64,000 bases of DNA, from positions 558,001 through 622,000 of the forward strand of contig NZ_BAAADE010000002.1 of NCBI RefSeq assembly GCF_039522165.1, in the 5' to 3' direction. Positions 7,499 through 15,671 of the stretch are shown piece by piece. Both the position numbers and the translations under genes were made by a program. Positions within the stretch are counted from its first letter, which is position 1, and each line of letters starts with the position of its first letter. The notes under the pieces are model-generated. The model saw nothing but the letters and a program-made list of their open reading frames with translations. It was not told where the DNA came from and searched no databases. The stretch comes from Paenochrobactrum glaciei. Lineage in GTDB: Bacteria > Pseudomonadota > Alphaproteobacteria > Rhizobiales > Rhizobiaceae.

Positions 7499-10400
7499 AT
7501 GAGCTTTTCTGATATCTTTATTAGGCGACCGGTTCTGGCGACGGTAACGTCGCTATTGATCCTCTTGCTCGGTGCGCAAGGGATTTTCCAGCTGACCGTG
7601 CGTGAATATCCGAAAGTGGATGAAACTGTTATTACGGTTTCAACCGCTTATGCGGGTGCGAGTGCTGATCTTATTCAGGGCTTTATCACCGCGCCCATTG
7701 CACAGTCTGTCGCGACCACTGAAAATATTGACTATGTCACTTCATCCAGTAGCCCGTCATTGAGCACGGTGACTGTGCAGATGAAGCTTGGTGCCAATCC
7801 TGATGCAGCGCTGACGGAAGTGATTGCCAAGGTTAATCAGGTGCGCGGTAAGCTGCCGTCTGAATCCGATGATCCGGTGATAGTGAAGGGGACAGGGCAG
7901 AACTTTGCGACCATGTATCTGGCTGCACAAAACCCGAATATGACGGGTGAGCAGATCACAGAATATCTGGAACGTGTAATCCAGCCGCGTATGTCGACCA
8001 TTGCCGGTGTTGCGGAAGCACAGATTCTTGGTGGTAAAGTTTACTCGATGCGCGTCTGGCTGGATCCGATCCAGATGGCGGCGCGCGGTATTACCGCTTC
8101 TGAAGTGCTGGGTGCGATTAAAGCTTCCAACTTCTTGTCGGCACCGGGTAAAACCAAAAACGAATATGTCGCCAGCTCCATCACCATGCAGTCTACCTTG
8201 CAGACACCTGAAACATTCGGTGCCATGCCGGTTAAAACGCGTGGCGATGATGTGGTGCGTCTGCGTGATATCGCTAAAGTTGAACTTGCTTCAAAAAGCA
8301 ATGATACAATCGTTTCGTTTAACGGCAGCGAAGGTACTTTCTTGGGCGTAATGCCGACACCGGCTGCAAACCCGATTGATATGGCTAAGGCCGTTAACAA
8401 GGAACTGCCATCAATTCAGGCATCTTTGCCTGAAGGGATGACGATTGTACTGGTTTACGATGCGACCGAGCAGATCAGCTCATCTATCCGTGAAGTGTTT
8501 ACCACGATTGCGGAAGCGATGCTGATCGTTGTTCTGGTGATTATCGTCTTCCTTGGTTCGTTCCGTTCGGTTCTGATCCCGATCGTCACTATTCCGATTT
8601 CGATGATCGGTGTGTGTTTCTTCCTTTATGTGCTTGGTTTCTCGATCAATCTCTTGTCACTGCTGGCGATGGTTCTTTCCATCGGTCTGGTGGTGGATGA
8701 TGCGATTGTGGTTTTGGAAAATATCCACCGCCATATCGAGGAAGGCCTCAAGCCGATGGATGCTGCCTTCAAGGGTATGAAGGAAATTACCAGCTCCATT
8801 GTGGCGATGACGATTACATTGGCTGCGGTGTTTGCACCGCTTGGCTTTACCGGTGGTTTGACCGGCTCGCTGTTCCGTGAATTTGCTTTCACGCTGGCGG
8901 GGGCTGTGATTATTTCCGGTTTCGCTGCGCTGACCATTTCGCCAATGATGTGCGCACGCATGTTGAAACATGGTGAGCAGACACGTTTCCAGAAATTCAT
9001 TGATCATTATTTTGGTCGTCTGGAAGCAGGCTATGAACGTCTGGTTTCAGGTTCGCTGAATTATCGTCCGGTGACATTGCTGATTACTGTGTCACTGGTG
9101 GCGCTCACAGGTTTCCTGTTCGTCAACACGTCCAGCGAATTGGCACCGGAAGAAGATTCAGGCGCCTTGTTCTCGATGTTTAATGCGCCGCAATATGCGA
9201 CATCGGCCTATACTAACCTTTATGCCAAGCAGATTGATGAGCTGACGCAAGACTTGCCGGAATTGCAAACACGTTTCAATATTGTCGGCATGGGTGGCGG
9301 TACGACACAGGGTATTGCGCTTTGGGTTCTGGATGACTGGAAAGACAGAACACGTAGTCAGAAGGAAATTCAGACAGATCTGACCAACCGTATTGATAAA
9401 GTAGCTGGTGTGCAGGCGTTCATCTTTGCGCCGCCTTCATTGCCGGGTACTGGTGGCGGTCTGCCGATTTCTATCGCATTGCAGTCAACCGGTCCTTCTG
9501 ATTTGGTTTTTGAAATCGCTGAAGAGATCAAAAATGCTGCTCAGGCTAAGGGCGAGTTCATTATCGTTCAAAACTCGCTTTCTTATAATGCACCGCAAAC
9601 CACGGTTTCCATTGACCGTGACCGTGCAGCTGCATTGGGCTTGAATATTAGTGAAATTGGCTCAACCCTTGGTGTGCTGACCGCAGGGGCTTCCTTCGTG
9701 AAGTTTGACCGTGATTCACACAGCTATGATGTGATTACGCAGGTGCCTGATGAATACCGTGCCAACCCTGAAAAGCTGGGAGACTATTATGTTCGCAGTG
9801 CTTCAGGCGAAATGGTGCCGCTGTCAGCTGTCATCAATGTGTCGGAAAATGCCTCTCCTGCGGCGATTGAGCAGTTTAACCAGCTGAACTCCGCAACCAT
9901 TTCCGCCTTGCCAATGCCCGGTGTTACAACCGGTCAGGGGCTGGCGACATTGCTGGAAGTTGCGCGTGACAAGATGCCGGAAGGTTTCTTCATCGACTAT
10001 TCCGGTCAGTCTCGTCTTGAAGTGGAGCAGGGCAACACCATTGCGATTGCTTTCGGTTTGGCTGTTATCGTGATTTATCTGGTGCTGGCTGCGCAGTTTG
10101 AAAGCTTCCGCGATCCGCTGATCATTATGATGTCAGTGCCGTTGTCGATTTTCGGTGCGATGGTGCCTTTGAATCTGGGACTGGGTACGCTCAATATTTA
10201 TACGCAGGTAGGGCTGATCACGCTGATCGGGTTGATTACCAAGCACGGTATTCTGATGGTGGAATTTGCCAATCAGCAGCGTGAACTTGGTCTTTCCCGC
10301 CGTGAAGCGATCATTAAGTCGGCTGAAACCCGTCTGCGTCCGATTTTGATGACAACCGCTGCTATGGCGCTTGGTGTTGTACCGTTGATTCTGGCGTCGG

Positions 10401-10588
10401 GTGCAGGTGCAGCCGCCCGTTATTCGATGGGCCTGGTGATCTTCACCGGTGTGACCGTTGGTACTGTCTTCACCCTGTTTGTGGTGCCGATGTTCTATAC
10501 GTTCATTGCGAAAAAAGACGTAGTGCCAACAACGGAAAGTGCTGCAACAGGACATGAGAATACGGATGCTTCGCCGTCACAGGCTTAA
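7499..10588 (+). CDS. RND multidrug efflux pump, inner-membrane permease
   Basis: A full-length (1029 aa) hydrophobe/amphiphile efflux RND transporter, resembling the MexI/MexW/VmeI branch. It opens MSFSDIFIRRPVLATV with the first membrane helix. It has two large periplasmic loops and the 12-helix plan: helix 4 carries SIGLVVDDAIVVLENI with the paired Asp residues of the proton relay, and the second half has LITKHGILMVEFANQQ with the matching Lys. It uses the proton gradient to expel lipophilic compounds, as a trimer. Cotranscribed with the adaptor before it and closed by a strong terminator. Which drugs or host compounds it exports cannot be read from sequence. Confidence 0.95.
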   Translation: MSFSDIFIRRPVLATVTSLLILLLGAQGIFQLTVREYPKVDETVITVSTAYAGASADLIQGFITAPIAQSVATTENIDYVTSSSSPSLSTVTVQMKLGANPDAALTEVIAKVNQVRGKLPSESDDPVIVKGTGQNFATMYLAAQNPNMTGEQITEYLERVIQPRMSTIAGVAEAQILGGKVYSMRVWLDPIQMAARGITASEVLGAIKASNFLSAPGKTKNEYVASSITMQSTLQTPETFGAMPVKTRGDDVVRLRDIAKVELASKSNDTIVSFNGSEGTFLGVMPTPAANPIDMAKAVNKELPSIQASLPEGMTIVLVYDATEQISSSIREVFTTIAEAMLIVVLVIIVFLGSFRSVLIPIVTIPISMIGVCFFLYVLGFSINLLSLLAMVLSIGLVVDDAIVVLENIHRHIEEGLKPMDAAFKGMKEITSSIVAMTITLAAVFAPLGFTGGLTGSLFREFAFTLAGAVIISGFAALTISPMMCARMLKHGEQTRFQKFIDHYFGRLEAGYERLVSGSLNYRPVTLLITVSLVALTGFLFVNTSSELAPEEDSGALFSMFNAPQYATSAYTNLYAKQIDELTQDLPELQTRFNIVGMGGGTTQGIALWVLDDWKDRTRSQKEIQTDLTNRIDKVAGVQAFIFAPPSLPGTGGGLPISIALQSTGPSDLVFEIAEEIKNAAQAKGEFIIVQNSLSYNAPQTTVSIDRDRAAALGLNISEIGSTLGVLTAGASFVKFDRDSHSYDVITQVPDEYRANPEKLGDYYVRSASGEMVPLSAVINVSENASPAAIEQFNQLNSATISALPMPGVTTGQGLATLLEVARDKMPEGFFIDYSGQSRLEVEQGNTIAIAFGLAVIVIYLVLAAQFESFRDPLIIMMSVPLSIFGAMVPLNLGLGTLNIYTQVGLITLIGLITKHGILMVEFANQQRELGLSRREAIIKSAETRLRPILMTTAAMALGVVPLILASGAGAAARYSMGLVIFTGVTVGTVFTLFVVPMFYTFIAKKDVVPTTESAATGHENTDASPSQA

Positions 10589-10613
10589 GTGACCGGAATG
10601 TCAAAATATTAAG

Positions 10614-10645
10614 AAGGCGGGCTGGTTAAACAGCCCGCCTTTTTT
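10614..10645 (+). terminator. Intrinsic terminator after the RND operon
   Basis: Stem AGGCGGGCTG / CAGCCCGCCT with loop GTTAAA and a run of six T, 27 bases after the pump stop codon. Confidence 0.92.
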
Positions 10646-10705
10646 GTTGCACATAAAAGTCATATTTTGGTGAGGGGCACTTGTATTGTCTTTCATGCAA
10701 TCCAT

Positions 10706-11716
10706 ATGAAACACATGACACCTTTATCCGTTCTAGACCTTTCCCCAGTGCCTGCTGGCAGCACGCCGGCTCAGTCTCTGCGCAACACCGCAGAACTCGC
10801 ACAACTTGCAGAAAAACTCGGCTACCATCGTTATTGGCTGGCCGAGCATCATAATATGCCGGGCATTGCCAGTGCCGCGACTTCCGTTGTCATTGGCCAT
10901 GTGGCGTCGAAAACCAGTACTATCCGTGTGGGTGCTGGCGGCATTATGCTGCCCAACCACGCGCCATTGGTGGTAGCCGAACAGTTCGGTACGCTGGCCT
11001 CGCTCTATCCGGGCCGCATTGATCTAGGCCTTGGGCGCGCGCCCGGTACAGATCAATTTACTGCACATGCACTGCGCAGAAACCTCAACAGCGATGCCAA
11101 TGCTTTTCCGCAGGATGTGGTGGAGCTGATGGGCTATTTCCGCCCCGTTGAAGAAGGTCAGCGGGTACAGGCAGTGCCGGGTGGTGGGCTTGATGTGCCG
11201 ATCTGGATCTTGGGTTCCAGCCTTTTTGGTGCGCAATTAGCTGCGATGCTGGGCTTGCCTTATGCTTTTGCATCTCATTTTGCACCGGCAGATATGGAGC
11301 GCGCGATCGATATTTATCGTGAGCGTTTTGAACCGTCGGAATATCTCGATAAGCCATATGTTATGGTTGGCCTGAATGTGATTGCCGCCGACACAGATGA
11401 AGAAGCACAGTTTCTGTTCTCGTCACAATTGCAGGCTTTTGTGAATTTGCGCACCGGTAAGCCGGGGTTACTGCCGGCACCTGTTGAAGGCTATATGCAA
11501 AATCTGGACGCATCAGCGCAATCGGTGATCCAACATGCGCTTTCTTGTCGTGTTGTGGGGGATGCGGAAAGCGTTGGTGCTGGTATTCGCGATTTTGTCA
11601 AACGCACCGGCGTTGATGAATTGATGCTGACCGGCATGATCTATGATCATCAAAAGCGTATGCGTTCTTATGAAATTGCTGCGCAGTCTTATGCCAAAGT
11701 GTCTGCCGCTTCCTGA
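10706..11716 (+). CDS. LLM-class flavin-dependent monooxygenase (luciferase-like)
   Basis: A single-domain bacterial-luciferase-family protein (336 aa from this start). Key blocks are PLSVLDLSPVPAG, the group typical of the YhbW/alkanal-monooxygenase-like subfamily; YHRYWLAEHHNMPGIASAA; VGAGGIMLPNHAPLVVAEQFGTL; and YPGRIDLGLGRAPGTD. These build the FMN/F420-type TIM barrel. It should use FMNH2 and oxygen; substrate unknown. The frame stays open upstream to a TTG at 10667, but ATG at 10706 or 10715 gives the normal N-terminus of the family; no clear ribosome site decides between them. Its 3' end overlaps the 3' end of the convergent LysR gene by 28 bases, so the last nine codons are shared antisense. 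Confidence 0.85.
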   Translation: MKHMTPLSVLDLSPVPAGSTPAQSLRNTAELAQLAEKLGYHRYWLAEHHNMPGIASAATSVVIGHVASKTSTIRVGAGGIMLPNHAPLVVAEQFGTLASLYPGRIDLGLGRAPGTDQFTAHALRRNLNSDANAFPQDVVELMGYFRPVEEGQRVQAVPGGGLDVPIWILGSSLFGAQLAAMLGLPYAFASHFAPADMERAIDIYRERFEPSEYLDKPYVMVGLNVIAADTDEEAQFLFSSQLQAFVNLRTGKPGLLPAPVEGYMQNLDASAQSVIQHALSCRVVGDAESVGAGIRDFVKRTGVDELMLTGMIYDHQKRMRSYEIAAQSYAKVSAAS

Positions 11717-12618
11717 TTGACTTCCGTTCCGCTGATTTCGGAGAGAAGCCAGTTTTTAAATGCCTTCACTGTTGGCGGTTGCTGACGGGTTTTGGGCGTT
11801 ACAAAATAATAATGGCTAAGGCTTTTAATCTTATGTGGCCAGACAGCAACAAGTTGTCCGGCCGCAATTTCTGCATGGATCAAAAATTCAGGCATCAGAG
11901 CAATGCCAAGACCGGCAATGCAGGCCTGACTGACATTGGAAAACTGCTCAAATCGCATTGAACTATGCGGTGGCTGCTCAATGCCCAGTGTTTTAAACCA
12001 GTGTGCCCATGCATTGGGACGTGAAGCCAAATGGAAAAGCGGCATTTTAAGAAGATCAGCCGGATCATGCACGGGATGCGCCTGTAAAAATGCAGGGCTG
12101 CAAACCGGCAACACTGTTTCATCCATTAAAAACTCAAAATCAGCATCCGGCCAGTCAGGTTGGCCGATATGAATGGCGGCATCGAGTTTTTCTTTTTCGA
12201 AGTCCACTTTGCCAATACGGGTCGAAAAATTAAGAATAATATCAGGATATTGCGCGACAAAGCGCGGTATTTTCGGGATCAGCCAGCGTGTGCCGAAAGT
12301 GGGCAAAAGGGCTAAATTCAGCGTATTGCTGCCCATATGGCTCATCATGTTTAAGGATGCTGCGCGAATAGCAGCAAGGGCAGGCCGTATGGCTTGCAAA
12401 TAGATGCGACCGGCCTCGGTTAAGGTAACCTGCCTGCTATTTCTCTCAAATAAAGCAATATTAAGCTGTGCTTCAAGAGCGGCAATCTGGCGGCTGACAG
12501 CTCCTTGCGTCAGGCTGAGTTCATCTGCCGCTTCAGAAAAACTTTCATAGCGGCTGACGGCATCAAATGCTGCCAATGCCTTGGTGGATGGGAGGAGCCG
12601 TCGCGATACTGATGTCAT
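11689..12618 (-). CDS. LysR-family regulator of glutaryl-CoA dehydrogenase (GcdR/GcvA-like)
   Basis: A 309-residue LysR-type activator, GcvA subgroup: RRLLPSTKALAAFDAVSRY, then the winged helix-turn-helix FSEAADELSLTQGAVSRQIA (about 31-50) with LFERNSRQVTLTEAGR. The C-terminal part is the inducer-binding domain. It is divergent from gcdH, and a 12-base inverted repeat lies between them and covers this gene's own start codon. That arrangement (LysR next to gcdH and a family III CoA-transferase) matches the glutarate-degradation regulator known in Pseudomonas and relatives; the inducer is probably glutarate or glutaryl-CoA (inference). No ribosome site precedes the ATG, so the messenger may be leaderless or nearly so. 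It overlaps the monooxygenase end by 28 bases. Confidence 0.88.
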   Translation of the reverse strand: MTSVSRRLLPSTKALAAFDAVSRYESFSEAADELSLTQGAVSRQIAALEAQLNIALFERNSRQVTLTEAGRIYLQAIRPALAAIRAASLNMMSHMGSNTLNLALLPTFGTRWLIPKIPRFVAQYPDIILNFSTRIGKVDFEKEKLDAAIHIGQPDWPDADFEFLMDETVLPVCSPAFLQAHPVHDPADLLKMPLFHLASRPNAWAHWFKTLGIEQPPHSSMRFEQFSNVSQACIAGLGIALMPEFLIHAEIAAGQLVAVWPHKIKSLSHYYFVTPKTRQQPPTVKAFKNWLLSEISGTEVNQEAADTLA

Positions 12619-12649
12619 TCATCTATGATTAAACGGAATAGATGAATGA
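12615..12649. promoter_or_regulatory. Palindromic LysR operator between regulator and gcdH
   Basis: A perfect inverted repeat, TCATTCATCTAT at 12615-12626 and ATAGATGAATGA at 12638-12649, with an 11-base spacer. It contains the T-N11-A core expected of LysR sites. The left arm includes the regulator's ATG (12616-12618), so binding would directly block regulator expression, while the site lies about 70 bases before the gcdH start, where an activator would act. Confidence 0.75.
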
Positions 12650-12720
12650 GTAAACATAGATTGCCGAAAATACTGACTGATTGCATAATCGGCTATTATT
12701 TTTGGAGAGGCAGGAACTAT

Positions 12721-13905
12721 ATGTCACGCGCAAGTTTTGTTTGGGATGATCCGTTATTGCTGGATGACCAATTGACTGAAGATGAACGGATGATCCGTGA
12801 TTCAGCCAGAGGTTTTGCCGCTGATGTGCTGATGCCGCGTATTGAAAAAGCCTATATGGAAGAATCAACCGATCCGGAACTGTTCCGCATGATGGGGCAG
12901 GCTGGTTTGCTCGGTGTGACATTGCCGGAAGAATATGGCGCGGCCGATGCCAGCTATGTGGCTTACGGGCTGGTGGCGCGCGAAGTCGAACGTATTGATT
13001 CCGGTTATCGCTCGATGATGAGCGTACAGTCCTCCTTGGTGATTTACCCGATCTATGCTTATGGCTCTGATGAGCAGCGCAAGAAATATCTGCCGGGTTT
13101 GGTTTCCGGTGAATTGATCGGTTGCTTTGGTCTGACCGAGCCTGATGCGGGTTCTGATCCGGCAGGTATGAAAACCCGTGCCGAGAAAATTGATGGTGGT
13201 TATCGTCTGACCGGCACCAAAATGTGGATTTCCAATTCGCCGATTGCTGATATTTTTGTGGTCTGGGCGAAGTCTGCTGCACATGACAATCAGATCCGTG
13301 GTTTTGTGCTTGAAAAAGGCATGAAGGGGCTGTCTGCACCAAAAATTGGTGGCAAATTATCGCTGCGTGCGTCTATCACCGGTGAAGTGGTGATGGACGG
13401 TGTAGAAGTCGGAGAAGATGCATTGTTGCCGAATGTTTCTGGGCTGAAAGGGCCGTTTGGCTGCCTTAACCGCGCGCGCTACGGTATTTCATGGGGTGTG
13501 ATGGGCGCGGCTGAAGATTGCTGGCATCGTGCGCGTCAATATGGACTTGATCGCAAGCAGTTTGGTAAGCCATTGGCCGGAACCCAACTTTATCAAAAGA
13601 AGCTGGCGGATATGATGACCGAAATTACCCTTGGTCTTCAGGCAAGCCTGCGGGTTGGTCGCCTGATGGATGAAGATCGCATGGCACCGGATATGATTTC
13701 GCTCATTAAGCGCAACAATTGTGGCAAAGCGCTCGATATTGCCCGTCATGCCCGTGATATGCACGGCGGTAATGGTATTCAGATTGAATATCATGTGATG
13801 CGCCACGCTCAAAACCTTGAAACCGTGAATACTTATGAAGGCACGCATGATGTTCATGCGCTGATTTTAGGCCGTGCGCAGACAGGTATTCAGGCTTTTT
13901 ACTAA
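12721..13905 (+). CDS. gcdH: Glutaryl-CoA dehydrogenase
   Basis: GcdH is a FAD-dependent acyl-CoA dehydrogenase that oxidises and decarboxylates glutaryl-CoA to crotonyl-CoA in lysine, tryptophan and glutarate breakdown. The chosen start (394 aa, MSRASFVWDDPLLLDDQL) follows a ribosome site GGAGAGGCAGGA; an upstream in-frame ATG at 12646 lies in the operator and is unlikely. Diagnostic residues: SGYRSMMSVQSSLV carries the Arg/Ser pair that grips the substrate carboxylate, GCFGLTEPDAGSDP and MWISNSPIADI are FAD-binding blocks, and TYEGTHDVHALILGR near the end holds the catalytic Glu. Divergent LysR regulator upstream; CoA-transferase downstream after a hairpin. Confidence 0.95.
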   Translation: MSRASFVWDDPLLLDDQLTEDERMIRDSARGFAADVLMPRIEKAYMEESTDPELFRMMGQAGLLGVTLPEEYGAADASYVAYGLVAREVERIDSGYRSMMSVQSSLVIYPIYAYGSDEQRKKYLPGLVSGELIGCFGLTEPDAGSDPAGMKTRAEKIDGGYRLTGTKMWISNSPIADIFVVWAKSAAHDNQIRGFVLEKGMKGLSAPKIGGKLSLRASITGEVVMDGVEVGEDALLPNVSGLKGPFGCLNRARYGISWGVMGAAEDCWHRARQYGLDRKQFGKPLAGTQLYQKKLADMMTEITLGLQASLRVGRLMDEDRMAPDMISLIKRNNCGKALDIARHARDMHGGNGIQIEYHVMRHAQNLETVNTYEGTHDVHALILGRAQTGIQAFY

Positions 13906-13931
13906 GTTTACCATGACCGGTTGGTGATTGT

Positions 13932-13966
13932 GCCCGCTCGCAACATTGCGGGCGGGCTTTTGTTTT
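13932..13966 (+). terminator. Hairpin between gcdH and the CoA-transferase
   Basis: Stem GCCCGCTCGCAA / TTGCGGGCGGGC (one G-T wobble) with a two-base gap, then TTTTGTTTT. It is a good intrinsic terminator, so the downstream gene is expressed by read-through or its own promoter. It lies only 16 bases before the downstream ATG. Confidence 0.85.
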
Positions 13967-13981
13967 AAAAGGGCGTTTGAG

Positions 13982-15130
13982 ATGGAAAATACACCGCTGG
14001 CAGGGCTGAAAGTGATTGAGCTTGCCCGTATTTTGGCCGGCCCTTGGGTGGGGCAAACTTTGGCGGATTTGGGCGCTGATGTCATCAAGGTCGAAAGTCC
14101 TGAAGGTGATGATACGCGCACATGGGGGCCGCCTTATTTCGACGTTGAGGGCGAGCAATCAGCGGCTTATTTTCAAGGCTGCAATCGCGGTAAGCGTTCG
14201 GTTACTGCTGATTTCCGCAACGTACAAGGTCAGGAACTGGTGTGTGAATTGGTCAGTCAGGCCGATGTTTTGATTGAAAACTTCAAGCTTGGCGGCTTGG
14301 AAAAATACGGGCTTGATTATGAAAGCCTCAAGAAAATCAATCCGCGGCTGATTTATTGCTCGATTACGGGTTTCGGCCACGATGGGCCTTATGCGGAGCG
14401 GGCAGGTTATGACTTTATGATACAGGGCATGGCCGGTATTATGGATTTGACGGGCGAGCCGGATCGCGAGCCACAGAAAATCGGCGTGGCTTTTGCTGAT
14501 ATTTTTACCGGTCTTTATAGTGTGATTGCCATTCAGTCAGCACTGATGATGCGCGAGCGCACAGGTCATGGGCAACATATTGATATGGCCTTGTTTGATT
14601 GTATGACAGCTGTGCTGGCCAATCAGGGCATGAATTATCTTGCAACGGGCAAAGCACCAAAGCGCATGGGCAATGCGCATCCCAATATCGCGCCATATCA
14701 GACATTGCCGGTGTCTGATGGTTATTTCATCATAGCTTGTGGCAATGACGGACAATTTGCAAAATTGGCCAAACTGCTCGGACTTGATGGCGTGGCGGAA
14801 GATGAAAACTATGCCACCAATGCAGCGCGCGTTAAAAATCGCGCAAGTCTGACCGCCATGCTGGAAGAAAAAACGCGGGGCTGGAGCCGTGATGCTTTGT
14901 TAGCGGAGCTGGAAAAAGTAAAGGTTCCGGCGGGGCCGATTAATTCGGTTGCAGATGTTTTTAGCAATCCGCAATTTATCGCGCGCAATATGCAGATCAA
15001 GCCGCAAAATGTGCCGGGTTTGCGCACCCCGATCAAGTTTTCCGATGCTGTCTTAAGCCTCGATAAACGCTCACCCATGCTGGGTGAACATAATGCAGAA
15101 ATTGCTGAGCTTCTTAAAAAGGGTAGTTGA
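13982..15130 (+). CDS. CaiB/BaiF family III CoA-transferase (probable glutarate/succinyl-CoA transferase)
   Basis: A 382-residue family III CoA-transferase. Start MENTPLAGLKVIELARILAG is the classical opening; an upstream in-frame ATG at 13928 lies within the terminator and is rejected. GYDFMIQGMAGIMDLTG carries the catalytic Asp that forms the mixed anhydride, and GQHIDMALFDCM and ANQGMNYL are family blocks. Members next to gcdH (GcdG, human SUGCT type) move CoA from succinyl-CoA to glutarate, making glutaryl-CoA for GcdH. That role is inferred from context: sequence alone does not tell the acceptor acid. Interlocking homodimer, cytosolic. Confidence 0.85.
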   Translation: MENTPLAGLKVIELARILAGPWVGQTLADLGADVIKVESPEGDDTRTWGPPYFDVEGEQSAAYFQGCNRGKRSVTADFRNVQGQELVCELVSQADVLIENFKLGGLEKYGLDYESLKKINPRLIYCSITGFGHDGPYAERAGYDFMIQGMAGIMDLTGEPDREPQKIGVAFADIFTGLYSVIAIQSALMMRERTGHGQHIDMALFDCMTAVLANQGMNYLATGKAPKRMGNAHPNIAPYQTLPVSDGYFIIACGNDGQFAKLAKLLGLDGVAEDENYATNAARVKNRASLTAMLEEKTRGWSRDALLAELEKVKVPAGPINSVADVFSNPQFIARNMQIKPQNVPGLRTPIKFSDAVLSLDKRSPMLGEHNAEIAELLKKGS

Positions 15131-15138
15131 AACAAAAA

Positions 15139-15161
15139 AGCGGCCTGAAATTCAGGCCGCT
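15139..15161 (-). terminator. Intrinsic terminator of the small acidic protein gene
   Basis: Inverted repeat AGCGGCCTGAA / TTCAGGCCGCT. Read on the minus strand it is followed by TTTTTTG; on the plus strand it is followed by A-rich DNA, so it works for the minus-strand gene at 15171 and also sits just after the CoA-transferase stop. Confidence 0.8.
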
Positions 15162-15170
15162 ATAAAAAAA

Positions 15171-15449
15171 CTAGTGATAGCTTGGTGCTTCTTCATCTTC
15201 GTCTTCATCAGGGTCGATGATGTCGGCAAGACCATATTCTTCAACATCGGCCAGAAACGCATCCCATGCTTCCTGATCGGTTTCAAACAGGTCTTCATAA
15301 ACAAAAGAAATGTCATCTTCATCAATGACTTCCAGTGTCCAGCCGTCTTCCTCTTCAAGGCGATAAATATCGACCTGAACAGTAATGTCGTCTTCCGTAA
15401 ATTGCTGGGACAAGGCGGAGAGAATGAGATTGGAATCTTGTTCGGTCAT
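15171..15449 (-). CDS. Small, strongly acidic protein, 92 aa, unknown
   Basis: From ATG at 15449 (GGAAA seven bases before it; the frame also has a TTG at 15461) this encodes a soluble 92-residue protein starting MTEQDSNLILSALSQQFTED. It has a mixed alpha/beta pattern with a conserved-looking core (VQVDIYRLEEEDGWTLEVID, then DLFETDQEAWDAFLADVEEYG) and a tail of Asp and Glu ending in APSYH. There are no Cys, no signal and no membrane segment. The very low predicted pI suggests a binding partner with a basic surface, or a calcium or metal site (inference). I believe similar short acidic hypotheticals occur in related Rhizobiales, but I cannot name a family. Monocistronic: own terminator, and the neighbouring gene has its own too. 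Confidence 0.75.
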   Translation of the reverse strand: MTEQDSNLILSALSQQFTEDDITVQVDIYRLEEEDGWTLEVIDEDDISFVYEDLFETDQEAWDAFLADVEEYGLADIIDPDEDEDEEAPSYH

Positions 15450-15574
15450 ATCATTTTCCAAAAGCGGTTGTGAACGGTTGCATCTTTTAAAATGACTATA
15501 ACATTTTGTTTATGTTTTATAAATTGATATTCGTGTTTTCTAAAGACTATATGACTGTCATCTTGTTGATGAGA

Positions 15575-15607
15575 TGAAAAAAGCCGGAGCAATGAACGGC
15601 TCCGGCT
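15575..15607 (-). terminator. Intrinsic terminator of the nucleosidase gene
   Basis: Stem AGCCGGAGC / GCTCCGGCT with an 8-base loop, followed on the minus strand by TTTTTT. It lies 64 bases beyond the stop of the minus-strand nucleosidase gene. Confidence 0.85.
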
Positions 15608-15671
15608 CTTTGAAATTGCTGCATAAAATGACGGCTTGTGATTTGCCGACACAAAACAGATTATTTTTGTT

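Noticed and set aside
12629..13342. 237-codon minus-strand frame covering the gcdH start and the LysR operator
   Set aside because: Antisense to gcdH; Ser/His/Pro-rich translation without motifs.
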